64,000 nucleotides of DNA, from contig NZ_CP070506.1 of NCBI RefSeq assembly GCF_016925675.1, positions 1,424,501 through 1,488,500 of the forward strand. The letters are read 5' to 3'. Each line of letters opens with the position of its first letter. Position 1 is the stretch's first letter. Below are positions 35,561-43,261 of this stretch, one piece after another. The stretch comes from Pseudomonas hygromyciniae (GTDB taxonomy: Bacteria > Pseudomonadota > Gammaproteobacteria > Pseudomonadales > Pseudomonadaceae). Under the pieces are notes generated by a model. The model worked only from the letters and a program-made list of their open reading frames with translations, was not told where the DNA came from and made no database searches. Made by a program: the position numbers and the translations under genes.

Positions 35561-36577
35561 TCAGTGCTCGACCGGCACCGACAATGCCGGCTTGCCCAGC
35601 GCATGGCTGCGCGCCGCAAAGAACCTGAGCTCCACTTCCATCCCCTCAAACAGCGCGGCAAACCGACGCTTTTGCTGCTGGATAAACCCGTCGCTGCGGC
35701 CAAATACCGAGATCGCCAGGGTCTTGATCTGCGACCGACGAATCGCCTCCACCAAGTGCCCATCCTGTTCGCTCAGGTGATGGCCAAAGATGCACAGTGC
35801 GCCTGCCTGCCCCAGCAACTGCTCATAGCAGAACGACAGGTAATCCGAACTGCGAATGCTTTTGAGCTTCTCGCTGCTCGGGCCTTCGTTGATAAACAGC
35901 GGCACATCGTCGAGGGTCTTGATCGTGTTGTTGATGGCAAAACTGCTGAGCAACGTGCTGTCGGTGGACGGCAATCTACGCGCCGAGCCGTCCAGGTTGC
36001 GCACCAGGTGCAGGCCACCGTGCAGGTACAGAATGCGCGTCGCGGCGGTAGCGCTATCGCGCAGGTCAAAGCGTGAATCGGGGCCGCGAAACAGGTCGTC
36101 AATCCCGGGCGTGTGCAGGATCGACCAGTAGTTGAGCAGGTCGTAATTGCTGGTGAACACCGTCTTGTAGCTCGCCAGTTCCTGATTGATCGTGGCCAGG
36201 GTCGACGGCTGAACCAGGCGCCAGGGGATATGCACGGCGTGGATGCTATTGATCAGCGCTTCCTTGATCGCGTAGTAGCGATTGCGCGGCGCGGCGGAGC
36301 TGACGGCCAGGGCCTTGTTGACGCGGCTGGTGGTTTTCAGGGCGCCCAGGACCTGCTCGAAGCTGCGGGTCTGCATCGCGTCAAACACGCTCAATTCAGA
36401 GGCGCTCAAGGGCTTCTCTTCGACGGTGCGCGCGTTTTCAAACAGCGAGTCGTAGGCAAAATCTTCCCACACCGCACGACTGGCACCGTTGCCGATCAGG
36501 ATGGCGGAGAAGGTGGTGCTGCTGCGCAGTGCGTTCCAGTCTTCAAGGGTGGCGTCGATATCCTGGAAATCCTTCAT
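35561..36577 (-). CDS. SIR2-like DUF4917-family protein
   Basis: 338 residues from ATG 36577; a GTG/ATG six codons earlier has no better ribosome site. The fold signatures of SIR2-like NAD-binding proteins are visible: the glycine-rich FSAILIGNGASRAVWEDFAY near the N-terminus, YKTVFTSNYDLLNYWS (the T-x-N-Y-D motif), LYLHGGLHLV and CIFGHHLSEQDGHLVEAI. The central part is the DUF4917 segment. It stands alone between a REPIN and a divergent alcohol dehydrogenase gene. Its function is unknown. SIR2-like domains in phage defence are NAD hydrolases, but no partner gene is adjacent, so a defence role is only a hypothesis. Confidence 0.72.
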   Translation of the reverse strand: MKDFQDIDATLEDWNALRSSTTFSAILIGNGASRAVWEDFAYDSLFENARTVEEKPLSASELSVFDAMQTRSFEQVLGALKTTSRVNKALAVSSAAPRNRYYAIKEALINSIHAVHIPWRLVQPSTLATINQELASYKTVFTSNYDLLNYWSILHTPGIDDLFRGPDSRFDLRDSATAATRILYLHGGLHLVRNLDGSARRLPSTDSTLLSSFAINNTIKTLDDVPLFINEGPSSEKLKSIRSSDYLSFCYEQLLGQAGALCIFGHHLSEQDGHLVEAIRRSQIKTLAISVFGRSDGFIQQQKRRFAALFEGMEVELRFFAARSHALGKPALSVPVEH

Positions 36578-36703
36578 TGCGGCGGGTCTACTCAAAAACG
36601 GCTGGGCGGTGACTTTATCACGGGCGGGCGTTGATCTTGGTCAAGATGCCGCAGGCGGGTGGGGTTGATGCTGTAGGCATCAACGCATCCCCGAGGATTC
36701 ATC

Positions 36704-37852
36704 ATGAGCAGCACCTTCTTCATTCCCGCCGTCAACATCATGGGCATCGACTGCCTCGACGAAGCCATGAACGCGATCCGCAACTACGGTTTTCGCAAGG
36801 CGCTGATTGTCACCGACGCCGGCCTGGCCAAGGCGGGCGTGGCCAGCATGATTGCCGAGAAACTGGCGATGCAGGACATCGACTCGGTGATCTATGACGG
36901 CGCCAAACCCAACCCCAACGTGGAAAACGTCGAGAACGGCCTGGCGTTGCTGCAGGCCAGTGGCTGCGACTTTGTGGTGTCGTTGGGCGGTGGTTCGCCC
37001 CATGACTGCGCCAAGGGCATCGCCCTGTGTGCCACCAATGGCGGGCACATTGGCGACTACGAAGGTGTCGACCAATCGAGCAAGCCGCAACTGCCCCTGG
37101 TGGCGATCAATACCACCGCGGGTACTGCCAGCGAAATGACCCGTTTTTGCATCATCACCGACGAAACCCGCCACGTGAAAATGGCCATCGTCGACCGTAA
37201 CGTCACGCCATTGCTGTCGGTCAACGACCCGGCGCTGATGGTCGCCATGCCCAAGGGCCTGACCGCCGCCACCGGTATGGACGCGCTGACCCACGCCATC
37301 GAAGCCTATGTTTCCACTGCCGCCAACCCGATCACTGATGCGTGCGCGATCAAGGCGATCGAACTGATCAGTGCCAACCTGCGCCTGGCGGTACGCGACG
37401 GCAGCGATATGGCGGCCCGGGAAAACATGGCCTACGCGCAATTTCTGGCGGGCATGGCCTTTAACAACGCCTCCTTGGGTTTTGTCCACGCCATGGCCCA
37501 CCAACTGGGCGGCCTCTACGACTTGCCCCATGGCGTGTGCAATGCGGTGTTGCTGCCCCATGTCCAAAGCTTTAACGCCAGCGTCAGCGCGGCGCGCCTG
37601 AGCGATGTCGGCCGCGCCCTGGGTGTGGCCGACAAACACGCCACCCCCGAAGAGGGCGCGCAGGCGGCCATCGCGGCGATCCGCTGCCTGTCCCAGGATG
37701 TCGACATCCCGGCTGGCCTGCGTGAACTGGGGGCCAAGCTGCAAGACATCCCACTGCTGGCAACCAATGCCCTCAAGGATGCGTGCGGCCTGACCAACCC
37801 GCGGCGCGCTGATCAGCGGCAGATCGAGGAGATTTTCCGCAGCGCGTTTTGA
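36704..37852 (+). CDS. yiaY: Iron-containing alcohol dehydrogenase (YiaY/EutG-like, group III)
   Basis: 382 residues, family length. NAD-binding [14 protein letters not shown], the metal-ligand region [14 protein letters not shown] and the second histidine pair [12 protein letters not shown] ... [13 protein letters not shown] are intact, so Fe2+ ligands Asp/His/His/His are present. It interconverts primary alcohols and aldehydes with NAD(H) in the cytoplasm. CGAGGA precedes the ATG. Monocistronic; the following 90 bp carries an inverted repeat. Confidence 0.9.
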   Translation: MSSTFFIPAVNIMGIDCLDEAMNAIRNYGFRKALIVTDAGLAKAGVASMIAEKLAMQDIDSVIYDGAKPNPNVENVENGLALLQASGCDFVVSLGGGSPHDCAKGIALCATNGGHIGDYEGVDQSSKPQLPLVAINTTAGTASEMTRFCIITDETRHVKMAIVDRNVTPLLSVNDPALMVAMPKGLTAATGMDALTHAIEAYVSTAANPITDACAIKAIELISANLRLAVRDGSDMAARENMAYAQFLAGMAFNNASLGFVHAMAHQLGGLYDLPHGVCNAVLLPHVQSFNASVSAARLSDVGRALGVADKHATPEEGAQAAIAAIRCLSQDVDIPAGLRELGAKLQDIPLLATNALKDACGLTNPRRADQRQIEEIFRSAF

Positions 37853-37860
37853 GTCCAGCA

Positions 37861-37928
37861 GTGGCAAGCTTCAAGCGACAAGCTGTTAACCTGAACACTT
37901 CGTACAGCTCTTAACTTGAAGCTTGCCA
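37861..37928. repeat. Inverted repeat of the GGCAAGCTTCAAG type
   Basis: GTGGCAAGCTTCAAG (37861-37875) and CTTGAAGCTTGCCAC (37914-37928) are perfect complements around an AT-richer loop. It differs from the REP arms elsewhere in the window. It could act as a hairpin barrier after the dehydrogenase gene. Confidence 0.75.
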
Positions 37929-37943
37929 CCGAGGCCCACCCTT

Positions 37944-38618
37944 ATGAGAGTTCTGCTATTCGGCGCCACCGGCATGGTCGGCCAGGGCGTGTTGCGTGAG
38001 TGTCTACTGGCCGCTGATGTGCAGGAAGTGGTGGCGGTGGGGCGCACGGCGTTGACCCAGGAGCATGGCAAGCTGCATCAGGTGTTGCACGCCGATATGT
38101 TCGACTTCCAACCCCTGGAACATTTGCTGCAAGGCTTTGATGCCTGTCTGTTTTGCCTGGGGGTGTCGTCGGTGGGGATGGATGAAGCCTCCTACACCCG
38201 CCAGACCTACGACCTGACCCTGGTCGCCGCCAGCACCCTGGCGCGGCTCAATCCGCAGATGACCTTTGTGTATGTGTCCGGCACGGGCACCGACAGCTCC
38301 GAGCGGGGCAAGGTGATGTGGGCGCGGGTCAAGGGCAAGACCGAGAATGCCTTGCTGCGCCTGCCGTTCAAGGCGGTTTACCTGTTCCGTCCGGGGATTA
38401 TCCAGCCGTTGCATGGCGTGCGTTCGAAAACCCGGCTTTACCAGACGGTCTACACCCTGATCGGGCCGCTGCTATCGCTGGTGCGCCGCGTGCGGCCGGC
38501 CTGGGTGGTCAGTACCGAGACGGTGGGGCGGGCGATGCTGGCGGTGGTCCGGCATGGCGCGCCGCAACCGGTGATCGAACCAGCCCATATCAACCGCCTG
38601 GCCGCCGAGCGGCGTTGA
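37944..38618 (+). CDS. NAD(P)-binding Rossmann protein, atypical SDR
   Basis: 224 residues from ATG 37944, preceded by GAGG; an in-frame start 7 codons upstream lies in the repeat. Begins MRVLLFGATGMVGQGVLREC, the GxxGxxG dinucleotide-binding loop of atypical short-chain dehydrogenases. FVYVSGTGTDSSERG and MWARVKGKTENALLRLPF fit the NmrA/YwnB-like group with a modified catalytic site (no clear YxxxK). Likely a reductase or redox sensor; substrate unknown. Confidence 0.78.
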   Translation: MRVLLFGATGMVGQGVLRECLLAADVQEVVAVGRTALTQEHGKLHQVLHADMFDFQPLEHLLQGFDACLFCLGVSSVGMDEASYTRQTYDLTLVAASTLARLNPQMTFVYVSGTGTDSSERGKVMWARVKGKTENALLRLPFKAVYLFRPGIIQPLHGVRSKTRLYQTVYTLIGPLLSLVRRVRPAWVVSTETVGRAMLAVVRHGAPQPVIEPAHINRLAAERR

Positions 38619-38628
38619 TGGCCCGGGG

Positions 38629-39117
38629 TTAACCCGCAGCGGCCAATGCCTTGGCGGGCGCGGCACTGAACTGAATCAACGCCACCCCACCGATCAACAT
38701 CAGCACCCCGAGCAAACGGGGTGCTGTCAGTTGCCGCTCTACCAAACCAAACAAGCCAAAGTGATCAAGTAACAACGAGGCGAGGACCTGCCCGCTCAGG
38801 GCCAGGGCGATAAACCCCGAAGCCCCGAGTTTGGGTAGCAGGACCAGGGCCAGGGAGATAAAACACACGCCAAATGCGCCGCCAGTCCACATCCACAGCG
38901 GCGCCTTGCTGATAAAACCCAGGCTTGGCAGCGGCAACCGTAAAGCCAGGATCACCGGCAGCAAAACCAGGATACTCACCAGCAGCGAGGCCAGGGTCGC
39001 CCACAGCGGATGCCCGAGGCCGCGCCCGAGGTTAGCGTTGATCGCGCTCTGAAACGGCACCACCGCCCCGGCAATCACCGCCAACAGTAACAAGCCCAGC
39101 CAATGCAACGTGGTCAT
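38629..39117 (-). CDS. YdcZ/DUF606-family DMT membrane protein
   Basis: 162 residues from ATG 39117 with GGGAG upstream. Five predicted helices: LGLLLLAVIAGAVVPFQSAI, a conserved NANLGRGLGHPLWATLASL segment, WTGGAFGVCFISLALVLLPK, and ALSGQVLASLLLDHFGLFG. This is the half-size DMT carrier family that dimerises. It is divergent from a LysR regulator gene 68 bp away, which likely controls it. Confidence 0.87.
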   Translation of the reverse strand: MTTLHWLGLLLLAVIAGAVVPFQSAINANLGRGLGHPLWATLASLLVSILVLLPVILALRLPLPSLGFISKAPLWMWTGGAFGVCFISLALVLLPKLGASGFIALALSGQVLASLLLDHFGLFGLVERQLTAPRLLGVLMLIGGVALIQFSAAPAKALAAAG

Positions 39118-39185
39118 GATCAATCTCCCAAAGGTTTTACTGGACTCTACGGTATTCGTCGCGCAGATTTAAATTCCAAGTTCTT

Positions 39186-40100
39186 ATGCTGAACATGCAC
39201 GATATGAATGATCTGCGCCGTATCGACCTTAACCTGTTGGTGATCCTCGACGCGTTGCTCAGCGAGCAGCACGTCACCCGCGCCGCCGAGCGCCTGCACC
39301 TGAGCCAACCGGCGGTGAGCCATGCGTTGGCGCGATTGCGGGATCTGCTGGGCGACCCGTTGCTGGTGCGCCAGGGCAGTGGCCTGGTCGCCACCGCTCG
39401 CGCATTGGAACTGGCTGCGCCCTTGGCCGATGCGCTGGCCCAGGTGCAGTCGCTGCTGGCGCCGAACCGTTTCGAGCCCGCTTCGGCCAGGCGCACCTTT
39501 CGCCTGGCCATGTCTGATTACGGCGCGGCGTTGCTGTTGCCCGGGCTGGTGCGGGCGCTACGCGAGCAGGCGCCGGGGATTGATCTGGCCGTCACCCACG
39601 CCAGTCGCGAAGGCATGCAGGAAGGGGTGCTCAGTGGCGAGATCGACCTGGCAGCCGGGGTCTTCCCCGACCTGCCGGGCGAGTTGCGCAGCACGCCATT
39701 GTTCCAAGAGCACTACGCCTGCCTGGTGGACCGCGATAGTTTGCCCTCTGGTGGTGTGCTCGACTTGCCCACCTACCTGGCGCGGCCCCATGTGCTGCTG
39801 GAAATGCGTGGCAGTGGCACCCCGGAAATCGAACGGGCGCTGACCGCGATCCGTGAGCGGCGGCATGTGGCGATCAGCCTGCCGCATTGGAGCGTCGCGC
39901 CGCAGCTGATCCAGGGCACCGATCTGATCCTTACCGTATCCTCACAGGGGCTGCGGAACATCGATCAACGGCATCTGCTGGTGGTGCCGCCACCGTTTCA
40001 TATTCCGTCCTTCGGTTTTGTATTGGCCTGGCATAAACGCCGCGGCGGGGACAGCGCCTTGCAGTGGTTGATCGCGCAAGTGCAGGGCGTGCTCGCGTAG
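39186..40100 (+). CDS. LysR-family transcriptional regulator
   Basis: 304 residues. HTH: LNLLVILDALLSEQHVTRAAERLHLSQPAVSHALARLRDLLGDPLLVR, here only described by its ends. The PBP-like effector domain includes RRTFRLAMSDYGAALLLPGL and LVDRDSLPSGG. This is the NodD/SyrM-like branch with the MNDLRRIDLNLL start. ATGs at 39186, 39195 and 39204 are all possible starts. It is divergent from the YdcZ-type carrier gene and probably regulates it. Confidence 0.88.
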   Translation: MLNMHDMNDLRRIDLNLLVILDALLSEQHVTRAAERLHLSQPAVSHALARLRDLLGDPLLVRQGSGLVATARALELAAPLADALAQVQSLLAPNRFEPASARRTFRLAMSDYGAALLLPGLVRALREQAPGIDLAVTHASREGMQEGVLSGEIDLAAGVFPDLPGELRSTPLFQEHYACLVDRDSLPSGGVLDLPTYLARPHVLLEMRGSGTPEIERALTAIRERRHVAISLPHWSVAPQLIQGTDLILTVSSQGLRNIDQRHLLVVPPPFHIPSFGFVLAWHKRRGGDSALQWLIAQVQGVLA

Positions 40101-40180
40101 CCGCCATAACCGGAGCGGTTACCCTCTAGTGCGTAACACACCCTTTTTCAGCACCCGATAAAAAACGCCCGATGCACTAC

Positions 40181-40506
40181 AAGAAATCCTGTTCATCCAC
40201 GCATGAGTATTGCGAGCGAGTCATTCGTGATTTGCCTATTCTCGGTCATGCGATGCGCCTGAAAGTTTTGCTCCGGCGTGTTGGTTGCCGCGACTGTGGC
40301 AAACGCATGGAGGCTGTCAGTTGGCTGGATCGCCATGCCCGCATGATGCGGCGTCTGGCAGTGGCGGTCATTCAAGCCCGTGAACGTCTTCCCACGCTAC
40401 ACGTGGCGCAGATGTTCGGACTGCATTGGGACACCGTTCGGTTGCTACAACGTCAAGCCTTGCAAGCGGCATTAAGTCTTCTGCCCAAGGCGCAACTGTG
40501 ACGTTA
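40181..40506 (+). pseudogene. ISL3-family transposase remnant
   Basis: The translation THEYCERVIRDLPILGHAMR ... VGCRDCGKRMEAVSWLDR ... MFGLHWDTVRLLQRQALQAA matches the N-terminal third of the ISL3 transposase at 47456-48662 (about 90 percent identical over 105 residues). The start (zinc-finger N-terminus) and the whole catalytic domain are missing, and a TGA follows KAQL where the intact copy reads on as KAQPRRL. It is a decayed fragment. It abuts the 3' end of the small receiver-like gene. Confidence 0.88.
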
Positions 40507-40824
40507 GCTGGCATCTGAGAGCTTTCGCATAGCACTCAAGGTCGCAAACTGCGGTGGCGGCAGGTCGTAGATAAGCGCCTGCCCCATCAAGGGATGGTCC
40601 AGGCAGAAATCGTGCAGGTTGAAACCCTCGCTGCCGACAAGGCTGCCATTGATCAGCACTAGGTCAAAGCCGCGATCGCCGTACTCCACCAAGTTAAGCA
40701 GGTCTTCCAGGCTCGGAACCGGCGCAATGGCGTAATAGCCCTGGCGATTGAAATCGCGCTCCAGGCGCAGGCGCTGAGCATGCTCGGGGTCGGCAATCAT
40801 GATGCGCAGCGCTTTGTTAATCAT
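40504..40824 (-). CDS. Small receiver-like protein, possibly truncated
   Basis: 106 residues from ATG 40824, preceded by GGAGG and overlapping the EAL gene stop by 4 bp (ATGA). The sequence ALRIMIADPEHAQRLRLERD ... FDLVLINGSLVGSEGFNLHD resembles a CheY-like receiver. The phospho-acceptor position is Asn (LIN rather than LLD). The C-terminal part with the conserved Lys is missing, and the stop codon lies where the ISL3 remnant begins, so the insertion may have cut the gene. Coupling to the EAL regulator suggests it once modulated the same pathway. Confidence 0.6.
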   Translation of the reverse strand: MINKALRIMIADPEHAQRLRLERDFNRQGYYAIAPVPSLEDLLNLVEYGDRGFDLVLINGSLVGSEGFNLHDFCLDHPLMGQALIYDLPPPQFATLSAMRKLSDAS

Positions 40825-42047
40825 CGATGGCCTCCAGCATGGTTGCTGGATACAGGCCGCCCGGCATTGCGCTGCAACCAGCGCAGCAGGTCGGCGCCAT
40901 TCATGGGCCGTGCATGCCAATACCCCTGCCCCTGGGTGCAACCCAATGCCAGCAACGCTTGATGCTGTTCGGCCGTTTCAATGCCCTCGATCACCACGGA
41001 CATGCTCAGGGTCTGCCCCAGGGCCAGGGTACTGCCTATGACCGCCCGGCAGCGCGGCTCGTGCAGCAGGCCACGGACGAACTCCGCGTCGAGTTTTATT
41101 TCGTTGAACGGCAACTGGCACAAGCGCTGCAGCGAAGAGAATCCGGCGCCGAAATCATCGATGGACAAGCGACAGCCCATCATGCGCAAACGCACCAGGT
41201 TCTCCAGGGAAACCGCCGGCACCTCAAGCAATCCGCTTTCAGTCAGCTCGAACGTCACACTTGCGCAGGGCGTCTGGTGGGTAGTGAGGATTCTTTTAAT
41301 GTGAGCGGTCAGCTCCACCTCGATCAATTGCGCCGCTTGCAGGTTGAAGGCCAAGTCCAGAGCTATTCCCAGGTTCAAGGCCTGCCGTTGAAGGACCAGC
41401 GCTTGTTGCATCAGGCAAAACAACAACTCGTCCATCAGGCCGCTTCGCTCCATCGCCGGCAGAAACACCGTCGGTGACAGCACGCCCTGGAAGGGATGGT
41501 TCCAGCGAGCAAGCACCTCCACTCCCAACACTGCGCCACTGTGCAAATCGAACTTGGGTTGGTAATAGGCTTGCAGTTGTTGATCGAGAATGGCGCGCCG
41601 CACCTGTTGCTCGTCGGCCAGTTCCAGGCTCGGCTGTGGTTGAGGCACTTCGCAACTGGTGCTCAGGACCCGCTCAAGCAATGGCTGCAACGTTTCTATC
41701 TGCAACGGTTTGCCGGTATCGCCCAGCATGTTGACGCCGAGCAAGGCGCCCATCTGGCTCACGGCACGGCGCACATCCCCCGGCAACCCACTGCTGACGA
41801 TGATTGCGCCGACCTGGCCGTGCGCACTGATGCGTTGAATGAACTCCAGCCCATCCATGCCCTCCATTTGCAGGTCACAGACCACCACGTCCACAGCGCC
41901 AACGCCTTGCAGCACAGCCAGGGCTTCGGTGCCGTTACTCGCCTCCAGGACCTCGCCACAGCCCAGTTGTTTGAGCAGGTTGACGGCCACGGAACGCTGG
42001 AAAAGGTGGTCTTCGAGTACCAACACCCGGAGCGATGTGAAGGACAT
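40821..42047 (-). CDS. Response regulator with EAL c-di-GMP phosphodiesterase domain (RocR/PvrR-like), copy 1
   Basis: 408 residues from ATG 42047 with GAGAGAG upstream. Receiver domain (about 5-125): LEDH acidic pair, phospho-Asp in VVVCDLQMEGMDG, Ser in IIVSSG, Lys in GDTGKP; all intact. EAL domain (about 150-395): GVEVLARWNHP (EVL variant of EAL), LAFNLQAAQL, TFELTES, SIDDFGAGFSSL, NEIKLDAEFV, VIEGIET and TQGQGY. The metal and catalytic residues are present, so it should degrade c-di-GMP under phospho-control. It lies beside the fimbrial operon like RocR or PvrR at cup loci. A heptad palindrome sits 90 bp upstream. Confidence 0.88.
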   Translation of the reverse strand: MSFTSLRVLVLEDHLFQRSVAVNLLKQLGCGEVLEASNGTEALAVLQGVGAVDVVVCDLQMEGMDGLEFIQRISAHGQVGAIIVSSGLPGDVRRAVSQMGALLGVNMLGDTGKPLQIETLQPLLERVLSTSCEVPQPQPSLELADEQQVRRAILDQQLQAYYQPKFDLHSGAVLGVEVLARWNHPFQGVLSPTVFLPAMERSGLMDELLFCLMQQALVLQRQALNLGIALDLAFNLQAAQLIEVELTAHIKRILTTHQTPCASVTFELTESGLLEVPAVSLENLVRLRMMGCRLSIDDFGAGFSSLQRLCQLPFNEIKLDAEFVRGLLHEPRCRAVIGSTLALGQTLSMSVVIEGIETAEQHQALLALGCTQGQGYWHARPMNGADLLRWLQRNAGRPVSSNHAGGHR

Positions 42048-42130
42048 GACGGCTCTCTCGCTTGCTAATGGGAGGGGAGGAGTGTGCGTAATTGATCGAA
42101 GCAATTCGCGTGAAAACACCCAAAATCCTG

Positions 42131-42144
42131 TAGGAAATTTCCGA
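42131..42144. promoter_or_regulatory. BvgA-like heptad palindrome upstream of EAL regulator 1
   Basis: TAGGAA-AT-TTCCGA, within TGTAGGAAATTTCC. One base away from the symmetric TAGGAA-NN-TTCCTA seen at 47399 and 54510. Centre is 90 bp upstream of the EAL start codon, in the 113-bp gap after the adhesin gene. Confidence 0.55.
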
Positions 42145-42160
42145 GCATCCGCCCAGGGGC

Positions 42161-43261
42161 TCAGTAGTAATTGATGGTGAACGTGGCCGTGGCATTTGCC
42201 GGGCCGGCGGTAATGCTGCTTTCGGTCTGAAGGTACCGAGCCTTCAGCGGGATGCTGTAGCTGGCACCTTCTTCGGCGCGCGTGGTGATGCCACTGGCAC
42301 GCAGGGTGGACAGCGGCAGTGGCGTTCCGTGACTATCTGCCACTTGCACGCCCACCCCTGTGGCGGCGGGATCATCGCCTGGCGCGCTGGGGTTGAGGCT
42401 CAGGATGCCCAGCGACGCATTGAGAGGCGTGCGGGTCGGATCCAGGCGTACTTGCAGCACGTTATTCTTGCGCGAGTCGAGGTTGCTGACGGTTCCGTCA
42501 CTGGCCCAACGCGGGCCGCTCGCCTGGTAATACCCGTTGAAGGCCGGGCAATTGTTCAGAGCGATTGAAAAATCCTTCCACTGCGTAAAAGTGTTAGGCC
42601 CGGAGAACTCACTGAGCATATGACTGCCCATCGGCACGTTGACGTCCGGTGTCGAGCAGGTGCGCGAAACGATATTCATACTTCCGGAAAAGTTGACCTG
42701 TTCGATCTCGACGGTGTTAGAGCTTATGAAGCTTTGCACCATCGTAGGCAATAAAGCGCCTTGGATCGTGCCCGCACTCACGTCTCCGATCTTGATAAAC
42801 GAGAGGTCAAAGACCAACGTGGAGCTGATATTCCAGTTACAAAAGTTTGTTCCGCCACCGCAATTGGTTCCGAAGCTAGACGTTGGCATGGCATTGGGGC
42901 CATACCAGATCGCGACACCAATCCCCTTGACGCCCGTTTCATAGATCTTTCCCGGGAAGGGCGTACCCGTCCAATTGGCCAAGGGTAACGGCGTGGACGA
43001 CAGCGAGCGCTTGGTCTCGATGCTGTATAGCCCCGCAGTGCAGCCCACAACGAGTCCGCTAACGGGGGTGAAGGTTTGCCTATAGATCTCTGCTCCCAGC
43101 GGCACGTCACGCCCAACCGTCAGATTCCCCCCAAGCAGTGGTTGGGTCCGTACCATCTTGGTCGAGCCGGCGTTGATGTTGCAGTTAGCAAACGCGGCCC
43201 CTGCCGCCAGCCATAGCCCCGCCAATGCCGCACCCGCTTTCAACACCTGTATAGCTTTCAT
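42161..43261 (-). CDS. Fimbrial tip adhesin of a chaperone-usher system
   Basis: 366 residues from the ATG that overlaps the usher stop (TGATG); AGGAG precedes it. Signal peptide ends GAAFA-NC. The N-terminal half is a receptor-binding domain with cysteine pairs (VVGCTAGLYSIETKR, NCGGGTNFCNWNIS). The C-terminal half is a pilin domain with SRTCSTPDVNVPMGSHMLSE and the donor-strand end ATATFTINYY, the beta-zipper motif recognised by the chaperone. Two-domain length and last position in the operon mark it as the tip adhesin. Ligand unknown. Confidence 0.85.
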   Translation of the reverse strand: MKAIQVLKAGAALAGLWLAAGAAFANCNINAGSTKMVRTQPLLGGNLTVGRDVPLGAEIYRQTFTPVSGLVVGCTAGLYSIETKRSLSSTPLPLANWTGTPFPGKIYETGVKGIGVAIWYGPNAMPTSSFGTNCGGGTNFCNWNISSTLVFDLSFIKIGDVSAGTIQGALLPTMVQSFISSNTVEIEQVNFSGSMNIVSRTCSTPDVNVPMGSHMLSEFSGPNTFTQWKDFSIALNNCPAFNGYYQASGPRWASDGTVSNLDSRKNNVLQVRLDPTRTPLNASLGILSLNPSAPGDDPAATGVGVQVADSHGTPLPLSTLRASGITTRAEEGASYSIPLKARYLQTESSITAGPANATATFTINYY

